Assembly: GCA_910576815.1 (NCBI GenBank)
Contig: CAJTKA010000001.1
Coordinates: 62,001-126,000 of the forward strand
Direction of reading: 5' to 3'
From: an uncultured Lachnospiraceae bacterium
GTDB taxonomy: Bacteria > Bacillota > Clostridia > Lachnospirales > Lachnospiraceae
Length of the DNA: 64,000 bases
Of this stretch, positions 1 to 8,370 are shown in pieces. A program made the position numbers and the translations under genes. The notes under the pieces were generated by a model. The model worked only from the letters and a program-made list of their open reading frames with translations. It was not told the DNA's origin and did no database searches. Numbering within the stretch: position 1 is the first letter of the stretch; each line of letters starts with the position of its first letter.

Positions 1-718
1 AAATATGGGAAAGGACGTGGTGCTTGTGACCTCAGGCGCGATCGCCGTGGGAGAGAAGGCCATCCTGCCCAACCGTGAGGAAGACAATCCCATTGCCGTC
101 AAGCAGGCGTGCGCTGCGGTAGGCCAGGCCAGGCTGATGATGGTCTACCAGAAGATCTTTGCCGAGTACAATCAGGTGGCAGCGCAGATCCTGATGACGA
201 AAAACACCATTGTTGACAACCTGAACCGCTACAATGCCCGCAACACCTTTGCGGAGCTGTTTAAGCTGGGTGTAATTCCGATCGTGAACGAGAACGATAC
301 CATAGCGACCTATGAGATTGAAATCGGCGATAACGATACCCTTTCGGCAATCGTTGCCGCACTGGTGGAAGCGGACGCGCTTCTTTTGCTGTCGGATATC
401 GACGGGCTATACACCGACGATCCCCGCACCAACCCAAACGTCAAGTATATCGAAGTGGTGGAGGAATTAACGGACGAGTTGATGAATATGGGCAAGGCGT
501 CCACGGGAAGCAGTGTCGGCACGGGCGGCATGACCACGAAACTGCAGGCAGCTAAGATTGCCGGCAGCACGGGGGTAGATATGGTGATTGCCAACAGTAA
601 GGATATCAAGGTAATTCATCGGATTTTAAGCGGACAGAATATCGGTACGCTGTTTTTGGCGCGAAAAGACGAGCAGTTTGATCTGCCGCTCTATGTGCAG
701 CAAATGCACGCGCATTAG
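1..718 (+). CDS. proB: Glutamate 5-kinase, 5' end cut by window
   Basis: This enzyme phosphorylates glutamate to glutamyl-5-phosphate, the first step of proline synthesis, in the cytosol. The visible 237 residues carry the amino-acid kinase fold: VTSGAIAVG near the start, NENDTI, the acidic stretch LLLLSDIDGLYTDDPR and GTGGMTTKLQAAKIA. The frame is open to the left edge, so roughly the first 20-30 residues with the N-terminal lysine motif lie outside. The protein ends soon after the kinase domain, so the C-terminal PUA domain of the enterobacterial type is absent, as in many Firmicutes. proA lies about 1.1 kb downstream on the same strand, separated by two genes and a small ORF. Confidence 0.95.
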   Translation, partial: NMGKDVVLVTSGAIAVGEKAILPNREEDNPIAVKQACAAVGQARLMMVYQKIFAEYNQVAAQILMTKNTIVDNLNRYNARNTFAELFKLGVIPIVNENDTIATYEIEIGDNDTLSAIVAALVEADALLLLSDIDGLYTDDPRTNPNVKYIEVVEELTDELMNMGKASTGSSVGTGGMTTKLQAAKIAGSTGVDMVIANSKDIKVIHRILSGQNIGTLFLARKDEQFDLPLYVQQMHAH

Positions 719-738
719 GATACCAGGAGAATTGAGCA

Positions 739-957
739 ATGAACGTAGCAGAAATGACGGCCCGGATCAACGAATTATACCATAAATCCCAGAATGAAGG
801 TCTTTCCCCCGAAGAAAAGGAAGAACAGGCGGCGCTGCGACAGGCTTATGTTGCCAATGTGCGCGCGAATCTTAAGGGGCAGCTTGACAATATCTCCATT
901 GTGGAGAAGGACGGCAGCATCACGAATCTGGGTGAGAAGAAGCGCCATGGATCATGA
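739..957 (+). CDS. DUF896 (YnzC-like) small protein
   Basis: A 72-residue cytosolic protein of the DUF896/UPF0291 family. The family is recognised by its N-terminal helical hairpin (MTARINELYHKSQNEGLS then a Glu/Lys-rich turn) and the RQAYVANVRANLKGQLDNI segment. The molecular function is unknown. In Bacillus subtilis the homologue ynzC lies in the SOS-induced yneA operon; here it is about 62 kb from yneA, between proB and the folate cyclo-ligase gene. An AGGAGA ribosome binding site precedes the ATG. Its last 11 nt overlap the next gene, which suggests translational coupling. Confidence 0.85.
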   Translation: MNVAEMTARINELYHKSQNEGLSPEEKEEQAALRQAYVANVRANLKGQLDNISIVEKDGSITNLGEKKRHGS

Positions 958-1534
958 AAAGAAACGCTTCCGCACAGAAGCACTTGCCGCGCGGGACAGT
1001 CTGACACCCGAACAGCGTAAACGTTACAGTGACAGGATCATCAGGAATCTGATCGGTCTGCCCTGTTATCAGGAAGCGGACGCGATTCTCACCTATATCA
1101 GTTTCCGCAGTGAAGTGGACACCTTTCCTTTGCTGGAACGGGCTTTTGCAGACGGGAAGGCGGTATTTGCGCCGAAGGTTTCAGGAAAAGAGATGGCATT
1201 TTACCGCATTTTTTCAAAGAATGACCTGGCGGTGGGCTATCAGGGAATTCCGGAGCCTATAGGCGGTCAGTTATTTGAACCGCGGAGAAATGACCAGATA
1301 AGTCAACGCATTCTGGTTTGTCTGCCCGGCGCGGCATTTGACAGATCGTGCCACAGGATCGGTTACGGCGGCGGGTTTTACGACAGATATCTAGGGGATA
1401 CAGCGTGCTCACAGATGAGATATGTGACAGCGGCATTGTCATTCAACTGTCAGATTTTTGAAGAAATTCCATGGGAGACACACGATATCCGTCCTGAACA
1501 AATCATCACACAGACAGAGATCATAAGTCGGTAA
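947..1534 (+). CDS. 5-formyltetrahydrofolate cyclo-ligase family protein
   Basis: Converts 5-formyl-THF to 5,10-methenyl-THF using ATP, recycling a stored folate form. The 195-residue protein starts with the family's basic KKRFRTEALAARDSLT segment and ends with the diagnostic GYGGGFYDRYL loop (around residue 145). The reading frame is open further upstream, but the ATG at 947 is preferred: it gives the usual length and follows a GAGAAGAAG ribosome binding site. The start lies inside the end of the DUF896 gene, so the two are probably coupled. Confidence 0.9.
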   Translation: MDHEKKRFRTEALAARDSLTPEQRKRYSDRIIRNLIGLPCYQEADAILTYISFRSEVDTFPLLERAFADGKAVFAPKVSGKEMAFYRIFSKNDLAVGYQGIPEPIGGQLFEPRRNDQISQRILVCLPGAAFDRSCHRIGYGGGFYDRYLGDTACSQMRYVTAALSFNCQIFEEIPWETHDIRPEQIITQTEIISR

Positions 1535-1652
1535 CAAATGGCAAAACCGCCTTTTATGGCATTGAATCAACCGTTTGAGACAAAGTGATTGTTTTCAAAG
1601 GAAAGGAATGCTAACATGAGAATCGTCATATAAGGCGGAAAGGGGAAGTGCA

Positions 1653-1820
1653 ATGTCAGAATCTTTCAGTAAATTGATCCCGATTTTTGCAGGATTGTTT
1701 CTGATCGTACGAGGCGTACTTTGGATCGCCGACGGAAAATGCGGAAACAGGAAAAGTTATTTTTGGGGATCGGCGGCTGTCGTAATCGGAATGATGATGC
1801 TCGTGACCCTGTTTTTTTGA
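1653..1820 (+). CDS. Small two-helix membrane protein (55 aa)
   Basis: A 55-residue ORF not assigned to any family I know. It begins MSESFSKLIP after a GGGGAAG ribosome binding site and encodes two hydrophobic segments (about residues 8-25 and 37-55) joined by a short loop with charged and Cys residues (DGKCGNRK). The second helix ends in LVTLFF just before the stop. It sits in the gap between the folate cyclo-ligase gene and proA, and proA starts 50 nt after its stop. A five-codon mini-ORF (ATG at 1616) precedes it. The topology, the ribosome binding site and co-orientation with proA favour a real gene, but no homologue can be named from sequence reading alone. Confidence 0.55.
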   Translation: MSESFSKLIPIFAGLFLIVRGVLWIADGKCGNRKSYFWGSAAVVIGMMMLVTLFF

Positions 1821-1870
1821 GGTGTTGCAAACAAGTGCACAGGAATTCAAATTCAGAAAGGACAAGACAC

Positions 1871-3145
1871 ATGGAAACTGCAGGCGTAACAGAAATCAAT
1901 GAATATTTAGCATCCCTGGGCACGAGGGCGCAGGCCGCCAAGACGGTTTTGCAGGGACTTACCACAGCGCAGAAAAATCAGGCGCTTACCTGTGCAGCGG
2001 AAGCGCTCGTCAAAGCCACTGACCGACTCCTTGCGGCGAATGACAAAGATTACCAAAACGCAGTGGAAAACGGGATGGCGGAAGGGCTCCTAGACCGCCT
2101 CAAACTGACGTCACAAAGAATAGAAGCCATGGCGGAAGGCCTTCGGCAGATCGCGGATCTTCCCGATCCCGTGGGGGAGGTCATGGAGGCCTTTGACAGA
2201 CCGAACGGCCTCCACATCGAGAAAGTGCGTGTCCCCATGGGTGTGATCGGCATCATCTATGAAGCCAGACCCAATGTGACGGCGGATGCGTTCGGACTCT
2301 GCTTTAAGACGGGAAACGCTGTGATCTTAAAGGGCGGAAAAGACGCTTTTTATTCCAATCAGGCCGTCACGACAGTGATCGGTGAGGCACTGGAACAGAA
2401 AGGCATTGATAAAAACGCCATACAGTTGATCGAAAACAATGACAGAGCGGTGACCACCGCGTTTATGAAGCTCAAAGAGTACGTGGATGTACTGATTCCC
2501 AGAGGCGGCGCGGGCCTGATCCGTTCCGTGGTGGAGAACAGCACCGTACCCGTGATCGAGACCGGAACGGGCAACTGTCATATCTTCGTGGATGAAACGG
2601 CGGATCTTGACAAGGCGGTCCCCATTATCATCAATGCCAAGACGCAGCGCATCGGTGTCTGCAATGCCTGCGAATCCTTGCTGATCCATGAAAAAATCGC
2701 AGAGCGGTTTCTTCCGATACTGGGTAAAGCACTTTTAGAAAAGCAGGTGGAAATCCGGGGTGATAAGACGGTAAGGGAAGCGATAGCGGAAGCGGTTCCC
2801 GCCACTGAGGAAGATTATGGTCGGGAATATCTGGATCTGATCATTTCCGCCAAGACCGTTGCTTCTTTGGAGGAAGCAATCGCCCATATCAACAAATATA
2901 ATACCGGGCATTCTGATGCCATTTTGACAGAAGACAAAGCGCATGCAGAGCAATTTTTGAAAGAGGTGGATGCGGCCTGTGTCTATGTGAATGCTTCCAC
3001 CCGCTTTACCGACGGATTTGAATTTGGATTCGGCGCGGAAATCGGCATCAGCACGCAGAAACTCCATGCCAGAGGCCCGATGGGACTTAAAGAACTGACT
3101 TCTTACAAATATCAGATCACAGGGAATAGTCAAGTGAGATCATAG
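1871..3145 (+). CDS. proA: Glutamate-5-semialdehyde dehydrogenase
   Basis: Reduces glutamyl-5-phosphate to glutamate-5-semialdehyde with NADPH, the second step of proline synthesis. The protein is 424 residues, the normal family length. Landmarks are MGVIGIIYEARPNVTADAF, the glycine-rich IPRGGAGLI and the catalytic cysteine in ETGTGNCHIFVDE near residue 236. The frame is open about 50 codons further upstream, but the ATG at 1871 is chosen: it follows AGAAAGGA and the upstream part reads the small membrane ORF in another frame. It forms a proline pair with proB although three ORFs intervene. An A/T-rich hairpin terminator follows. Confidence 0.95.
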   Translation: METAGVTEINEYLASLGTRAQAAKTVLQGLTTAQKNQALTCAAEALVKATDRLLAANDKDYQNAVENGMAEGLLDRLKLTSQRIEAMAEGLRQIADLPDPVGEVMEAFDRPNGLHIEKVRVPMGVIGIIYEARPNVTADAFGLCFKTGNAVILKGGKDAFYSNQAVTTVIGEALEQKGIDKNAIQLIENNDRAVTTAFMKLKEYVDVLIPRGGAGLIRSVVENSTVPVIETGTGNCHIFVDETADLDKAVPIIINAKTQRIGVCNACESLLIHEKIAERFLPILGKALLEKQVEIRGDKTVREAIAEAVPATEEDYGREYLDLIISAKTVASLEEAIAHINKYNTGHSDAILTEDKAHAEQFLKEVDAACVYVNASTRFTDGFEFGFGAEIGISTQKLHARGPMGLKELTSYKYQITGNSQVRS

Positions 3146-3171
3146 CCGAAAATCGTTGTTTGTTACCCAAG

Positions 3172-3214
3172 AAAAGCAAAAAAATTAGCAAATTTTAATA
3201 TTTTTTTGCTTTTT
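3172..3214 (+). terminator. A/T-rich hairpin after proA
   Basis: The arm AAAAGCAAAAAAAT (3172-3185) pairs perfectly over 14 bp with ATTTTTTTGCTTTT (3200-3213), and the right arm runs into T-rich sequence. Only one G-C and one C-G pair are present, so the fold is weaker than typical intrinsic terminators. It separates the proline genes from the chemoreceptor. Confidence 0.55.
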
Positions 3215-3237
3215 ACCTTTTCTATTTTGGCATTTTA

Positions 3238-3246
3238 TGCTACAAT
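3238..3246 (+). promoter_or_regulatory. Possible extended -10 promoter for chemoreceptor
   Basis: TGCTACAAT is an extended -10 (TG-n-TACAAT). No good -35 is seen 17 bp upstream (TTTTCT). It lies about 55 nt before the ATG of the chemoreceptor gene and just after the proA terminator. No sigma-D (flagellar) consensus is seen. Confidence 0.4.
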
Positions 3247-3300
3247 CAATGCAGACTCGTCCTTTTTTAATGGGGGTAAAACGGATAGGAGAAGGAAACT

Positions 3301-5016
3301 ATGGAAAAGCAGAAAAAGATTAGCGTTAAAACACAGCTTGTGTTGTTGTGCGCAATTCCCATGGTGATTATGGTCGTGGCTGTGGCCGTGTACTCGATTA
3401 GTACCATGAGAAAGATGACGCATGACGCAACGATGGAAGGTCTTGAAAATCTGTGCCAGAGTGTGTTTGCCGCATATGATGCACTGGATAGCGGGGCCTA
3501 CCGTATGGAGGGGGATACGCTCTATAAGGGAGATTATTGTATCTCGGAAAATGTGGACGTCATTGACAGCTTTGTGAATGGAAGTGCTGCTGACGTAACC
3601 ATATTCTACGGCGATACCAGACGGGCTACTTCCCTGCGGGACAAGTCCACGGGAGAGAGGATCCTTGGCACAAAGGCATCCGATGAGGTGATCAAAACCG
3701 TCTTAAACGAGGGAAAGACCTATGAGACGGACAGCGTCGTTATCAACGGCGAGATCTATTATGCGTTTTATATGCCGGCGAAGGACAGTTCCGGAAAGGT
3801 TGTCGGTATGGTCTTTGCAGGGCAGCCGGCTACCGAAGCAACTGCTAAGATCAATCAGAGTTCTCTGATGATTCTCGGCATTGCGGTGTTCATTCTGATC
3901 GTGGCATTGATCGTCTGCATCAAGATTGCCAGTGCGCTTGCAAGAGTGATCGTTCAGACAGAGAATTTACTGTCCTCTTTGGCAGAAGGTGACCTGAATC
4001 TTGAAGTAAACGAGCGGATCTTAAAGAGGACCGATGAGATCGGTGTGATGGGACACGCCGTGCAGCGACTGCTGGATGAGTTAAAGAGTATTATCGGCAG
4101 CATTAAAAAGAATACCGATACGCTGATGCAGCAGGGTGATACTCTGGAGGGGATGGCGTCTCAGACTTCGTCTACGGCAGATGAGATCAGCACGGCAGTG
4201 GAAGATATCTCCAAGGGTGCCGTTTCCATGGCGGAAGATATTGAGGCCGCTACGGGACAGGTCGCAAACATGGGCGCTATCATTGAAAAGATCGTTGAAA
4301 GCGTTAAAGAACTTGATGGCCTTTCCGGTCAGATGCATATTGCAGATACGGAATCTTCCCGTATCATTAATGAGCTGAGCGAATCCAATGATAAGACAAC
4401 GGAAGCAATCAAAAAGATCGAGGTTTCCGTACATACCACAAATGAGTCCGTAACCCGGATTCAGGATGCTGTTAATCTGATTGCATCTATTGCCAGTGAG
4501 ACCAGCCTTCTGGCGCTGAATGCCAGCATCGAGGCGGCCAGAGCGGGTGAAGCGGGCAGAGGCTTTGCTGTCGTGGCAACGCAGATTTCCAAGCTGTCTG
4601 AGGATTCTGCGGCTTCTACAAAGACCATCGAGGATATCATTCATCAGTTGACGGCAGATTCCGAGGCATCTGTCCAGATCATGAACGAGGTAAACGAGAT
4701 CATACTGGAACAGCAGAAGAAGCTGGTACAGACCAAGGAAAAATTTGGCGATGTGAGCCGCGGTATCGAAGATTCCAGAAAGGAATCCAATTTGATCAAC
4801 ACGCAGGCAGGCGAGTGCGACAGCGAGAGAGGCAGAGTTGTGGATGTCATCCAGAATCTGTCCGCCGTTTCACAGGAGAATGCAGCTTCCACCGAGGAGA
4901 CGACTGCATCTATGGAAGAACTGAATGCGACCATCAATCTGCTGGCAGAGGCTGCCGGAGAACTCAAGCAGATGGCACAGATTTTGGAAGAAGAAGTTTC
5001 TTTCTTCAAGCTGTAA
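3301..5016 (+). CDS. Methyl-accepting chemotaxis protein with extracytoplasmic sensor
   Basis: A 571-residue transmembrane chemoreceptor. Helix 1 lies at about residues 10-31. An extracytoplasmic sensor at about 35-185 has a Cache-like pattern (DVTIFYGDTRRATS, then YYAFYMPAKDSSGKVVGMVFAG). Helix 2 follows at about 188-212, then a HAMP region, then the long cytoplasmic coiled coil. The conserved hairpin tip, where CheA/CheW bind, is visible around residue 400 as SLLALNASIEAARAGEAGRG. Like most Clostridia receptors it ends without a CheR-binding pentapeptide. The ligand cannot be predicted. It stands alone between two terminators; an AGGAGAAGG ribosome binding site precedes the start. Confidence 0.93.
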   Translation: MEKQKKISVKTQLVLLCAIPMVIMVVAVAVYSISTMRKMTHDATMEGLENLCQSVFAAYDALDSGAYRMEGDTLYKGDYCISENVDVIDSFVNGSAADVTIFYGDTRRATSLRDKSTGERILGTKASDEVIKTVLNEGKTYETDSVVINGEIYYAFYMPAKDSSGKVVGMVFAGQPATEATAKINQSSLMILGIAVFILIVALIVCIKIASALARVIVQTENLLSSLAEGDLNLEVNERILKRTDEIGVMGHAVQRLLDELKSIIGSIKKNTDTLMQQGDTLEGMASQTSSTADEISTAVEDISKGAVSMAEDIEAATGQVANMGAIIEKIVESVKELDGLSGQMHIADTESSRIINELSESNDKTTEAIKKIEVSVHTTNESVTRIQDAVNLIASIASETSLLALNASIEAARAGEAGRGFAVVATQISKLSEDSAASTKTIEDIIHQLTADSEASVQIMNEVNEIILEQQKKLVQTKEKFGDVSRGIEDSRKESNLINTQAGECDSERGRVVDVIQNLSAVSQENAASTEETTASMEELNATINLLAEAAGELKQMAQILEEEVSFFKL

Positions 5017-5039
5017 AAAGCAAAATAGGAAAAGAAAAC

Positions 5040-5076
5040 CCCATGGACTGTCAGAAGGCAGTTCGTGGGATTTTTT
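5040..5076 (+). terminator. Intrinsic terminator after chemoreceptor
   Basis: CCCATGGACTG pairs with CAGTTCGTGGG (11 bp including two G-T pairs) around an 8-nt loop and is followed by ATTTTTT. It begins 23 nt after the chemoreceptor stop codon. Confidence 0.85.
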
Positions 5077-5181
5077 ATGGACAGGCTCTGGATATTGTTT
5101 TTTAGGGTTGACGAAACGCTTCGAACTCATTACTATGGTTAAATGAGGGGCTTAGTCATAAGATTCGGAGGAGATCGGTTG

Positions 5182-5796
5182 ATGAAACACAAGATTATAG
5201 GCATATGTCTGCTGCTGGTTTCTTTATTAACGGCCTGTGGTGAGGATGAGACGCTAAATGCCTATCTGGAGGATATGAATACCTTCTTTTCGCGGGCGGC
5301 TGAATACAATGAAAAAATGAACGCCATCGACCGTGAGTCAGATACGGCCATGCTGGAACTTCTTGGCTATCTTGACGCGCTGGAGGAAGATATTGCCTGG
5401 ATGGCGGAGCTTGAGGTGCCGGAACAGTTTTCAGCGGCGGAGAGCCTGGCAGATGAGGCAGCTGAAAATATGGAACAGGCTGTGGCTCTTTTTCATAAAG
5501 CCTGCGAAGGCGAGACATTTGACGATGGCACCGCACAGGCAGCCATAGAGTACTATAACCGCACTAATATCCGTATTCAGTATATCATTACCATCCTGCA
5601 CGGCGAGATCCCTGAGGGAGAAGGCGTCACCTATACGGAGGAAAACGGTCTTCTCGGCGGCGGCTATCTGAATAAGCAGGATGAGGAAGAACAGGACGCA
5701 GAAGAACAGGATGTCGGGGGAGATGGTGCTGAGGATGACTTCGACACTGACGATACGGTCTTTTATGAAGAACCTTCCGGGGAACAGACAGAGTAG
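5182..5796 (+). CDS. Predicted lipoprotein of unknown function
   Basis: A 204-residue secreted lipoprotein. It has a lipoprotein signal peptide (MKHK, a hydrophobic core, lipobox LLTAC with the modified cysteine at residue 19), a helical acidic body, and a low-complexity tail rich in Glu, Asp and Gln (about residues 168-204). The ATG at 5182 is preferred over one 39 nt upstream because GGAGGAGA lies directly before it and the signal peptide starts there. No enzymatic motif is recognised. It lies between a terminator and the methyltransferase gene, 33 nt away, so the two may be co-transcribed. Function unknown. Confidence 0.8.
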   Translation: MKHKIIGICLLLVSLLTACGEDETLNAYLEDMNTFFSRAAEYNEKMNAIDRESDTAMLELLGYLDALEEDIAWMAELEVPEQFSAAESLADEAAENMEQAVALFHKACEGETFDDGTAQAAIEYYNRTNIRIQYIITILHGEIPEGEGVTYTEENGLLGGGYLNKQDEEEQDAEEQDVGGDGAEDDFDTDDTVFYEEPSGEQTE

Positions 5797-5829
5797 CTTG
5801 TTTCACAAAGAACTTTTACGGAGAATACT

Positions 5830-8289
5830 ATGAACAGACAGAAATTTCAAGCGCTCATTAAGGACAGGCCTCTTTTTCTGGATGGAGCCACCGGCTCGAA
5901 TCTGCAAAAACAGGGAATGTCTGCGGGCGTATGTCCGGAGCAGTGGATCTTAGAGCACCGGGATATCATGATCGAACTGCAAAGGCAGTTTGTGGATGCG
6001 GGAAGCGATATTGTCTATGCGCCGACCTTTACATCTAACCGCATCAAGCTTGCGGAGTATGGTCTTGCGGATACTGTTGATAAAATGAATCGGGAATTGG
6101 TGGCGATTTCAAAGGAAGCGGTGGGGGATCGTGCCTATGTGGCAGGAGACCTGACCATGACGGGAGAGCAGCTTGCCCCCATGGGGAGGCTTACCTTTGA
6201 GGAGCTGGTTGAAGTATACAAAGAACAGATTCGATATCTGGCGGATGCAGGGGTGGATCTGTTGGTGATCGAAACCATGATGAGTCTCCAGGAGACCCGA
6301 GCGGCGGTGATTGCGGCAAAAGAAGTCTGTGATCTGGCTGTGATGGCGACGCTGACTTTTGAGTCGGACGGCAGGACACTTTTTGGCACCGATGCGGTCA
6401 CGGCGGCTATCGTGCTGGAGAGCCTTGGCGTGGCGGCGGTGGGAACGAACTGTTCCACCGGACCGGATCGGATGGTAGAGAATGTGCGCGCTATGGCACA
6501 GCATGTTTCCATCCCCATCATTGCTAAGCCAAATGCAGGGCTTCCCTCTCTCGATGCAGACGGAAACACGGTTTACGATATGGATGCCGAAACCTTTGGC
6601 CGTGGCATGCGAGATCTTATTGCGGCGGGAGCTTCCATCATTGGCGGATGCTGCGGCACCACGCCTGATTATATTCGGGCTGCAAAACAAGCAGTGGCAG
6701 ACATACCGCTTTTATGCCATGAAAAGCCGAAGCTGCGGTATCTGACCAGTGAGAGAAAAACCGTCGCTTTCGGTCTTGACGATTCCTTCCTGGTGGTGGG
6801 AGAGCGCATCAATCCCACGGGAAAGAAAAAGTTACAGGCAGCGTTAAAAGAAGGTTCCATGGAACTGGTATCTTCCTTTGCGGAGGAACAGGAAGCCTGC
6901 GGTGCGGCCATTCTTGATGTAAACATGGGTATGAGCGGCATTGATGAAAAGGCCATGATGCAAAAGGCGATCGAGACTGTCAGTGCAGTTACCGGTCTGC
7001 CCCTGTCCCTTGATTCCAGCCATGTGGAGGTATTGGAAGCGGCGCTTCGCATCTATCCCGGCAGGGCGCTTGTCAATTCAGTTTCAGGGGAGAGCGAGAA
7101 GCTTGAGAAACTGCTTCCCATCGTGAAAAAGTACGGTGCCATGTTCATCCTGCTTCCCCTGTCGGACGCGGGTCTGCCAAAGGATCTTACGCAAAAAATA
7201 GAGATCATTGAAACAATAGAGAAAAAGGCATACGAACTTGGTTTTACGAAGGAAGATATCGTGGTGGACGGTCTGGTGGCCACTGTGGGCGCTAATAAAA
7301 ACGCCGCTTTAGAGACGTTGGAGACGATCCGCTACTGCAAGGAAAAGGGACTGGCTACCATCTGCGGCCTGTCCAATATTTCCTTTGGCCTGCCGGAGAG
7401 GAGCTTTGTCAACACAGCCTTCCTCACGATGGCCATCCGTGAAGGGCTTACCATGGCCATCGCCAATCCTTCTCAGGAGCTTCTGATGAGCTGTGCTTTC
7501 GCCTCTGACCTTCTGCTGAATAAGAAAGAGGCGGATGTCCGTTATATCGAATTGATGGATGCGGTGCGGGCCAAACGGGAGGCGGCGGGAGAGACTGCAC
7601 CGAAGGAGCCGGGGATTCGTATCAACACTCCCGTAAAAGAACAGGAAGCCTTGTCGTTTCGGGATAAACTCTACCGGGATGTCTTAAAGGGAAATAGAGA
7701 GGGCATCACGGCAGATACAAAAAAGGCGCTTGACGAGGGCCATGCGGCCAAAACGCTGTTAGACGAAGTCCTTCTTCCCGCCATCAATGAGGTGGGGGAA
7801 CTGTTTGACAAGGGCAAGTATTTCCTGCCCCAGCTCATTGCCAGCGCGGAGGCCATGAAAGCTGCCATTGAATATATGGAACCCCTTCTGCTGCAGGCAA
7901 ATACCGATCGCAAGATGCCAACGGTGGTGATTGCCACGGTAGAGGGCGATATTCATGATATTGGAAAGAATCTCGTGGCGCTGATGCTGAAAAACTACGG
8001 TTTCCATGTGGTCGATCTGGGCAAGGATGTGCCGAAGGAAACCATTATCGCGGAGGCGAAAAAGCATAACGCGCAGGTGATCGCGCTCTCGGCGCTGATG
8101 ACGACCACCATGCAGCAGATGCGCCATGTGATAGACTACGCGAAAGCGCAGCAGGTCGATGCAAAGATCATTGTCGGCGGCGCCGTTATCACGCAGGATT
8201 ATGCGGATGAAATTGGTGCGGATGGTTACTCCGAAGATGCGGCCGAGGCCGTGAAACTGACAAAACGCCTGCTGGGGATCAATGAATGA
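5830..8289 (+). CDS. metH: Cobalamin-dependent methionine synthase-type protein without reactivation domain
   Basis: Transfers a methyl group from methyl-THF to homocysteine by way of cobalamin. The 819 residues contain an N-terminal homocysteine domain (1-290) with zinc-site cysteines at GTNCSTGP and GGCCGTTP (about 273-276), a pterin-binding barrel from VGERINPTGKKK (about 320) to about 570, a four-helix cap (about 600-685) and a B12-binding Rossmann domain with the histidine ligand motif DIHDIGKN (about 706). The protein stops there: the C-terminal AdoMet-binding reactivation domain of the roughly 1200-residue enterobacterial enzyme is missing, as in many Clostridia. A GGAG ribosome binding site precedes it. 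No SAM or cobalamin riboswitch was recognised upstream. Confidence 0.9.
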   Translation: MNRQKFQALIKDRPLFLDGATGSNLQKQGMSAGVCPEQWILEHRDIMIELQRQFVDAGSDIVYAPTFTSNRIKLAEYGLADTVDKMNRELVAISKEAVGDRAYVAGDLTMTGEQLAPMGRLTFEELVEVYKEQIRYLADAGVDLLVIETMMSLQETRAAVIAAKEVCDLAVMATLTFESDGRTLFGTDAVTAAIVLESLGVAAVGTNCSTGPDRMVENVRAMAQHVSIPIIAKPNAGLPSLDADGNTVYDMDAETFGRGMRDLIAAGASIIGGCCGTTPDYIRAAKQAVADIPLLCHEKPKLRYLTSERKTVAFGLDDSFLVVGERINPTGKKKLQAALKEGSMELVSSFAEEQEACGAAILDVNMGMSGIDEKAMMQKAIETVSAVTGLPLSLDSSHVEVLEAALRIYPGRALVNSVSGESEKLEKLLPIVKKYGAMFILLPLSDAGLPKDLTQKIEIIETIEKKAYELGFTKEDIVVDGLVATVGANKNAALETLETIRYCKEKGLATICGLSNISFGLPERSFVNTAFLTMAIREGLTMAIANPSQELLMSCAFASDLLLNKKEADVRYIELMDAVRAKREAAGETAPKEPGIRINTPVKEQEALSFRDKLYRDVLKGNREGITADTKKALDEGHAAKTLLDEVLLPAINEVGELFDKGKYFLPQLIASAEAMKAAIEYMEPLLLQANTDRKMPTVVIATVEGDIHDIGKNLVALMLKNYGFHVVDLGKDVPKETIIAEAKKHNAQVIALSALMTTTMQQMRHVIDYAKAQQVDAKIIVGGAVITQDYADEIGADGYSEDAAEAVKLTKRLLGINE

Positions 8290-8370
8290 TAGCAGGATAT
8301 ATCCTTTTAGGGTGTATCAGATGATTTGTAACAATAATCGAAACGATTTGAGATGGAGAAAGGAAACAAT

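Noticed and set aside
8295..8310. Palindrome AGGATATATCCT with TTTT after the methyltransferase gene
   Set aside because: The stem is A/T-rich with almost no loop, too weak to call a terminator.
8290..8370. T-box leader upstream of ilvB or leuC
   Set aside because: The conserved T-box core (TGGNACCGCG) is absent from the gaps before ilvB, ilvC and leuC, and these gaps are too short.
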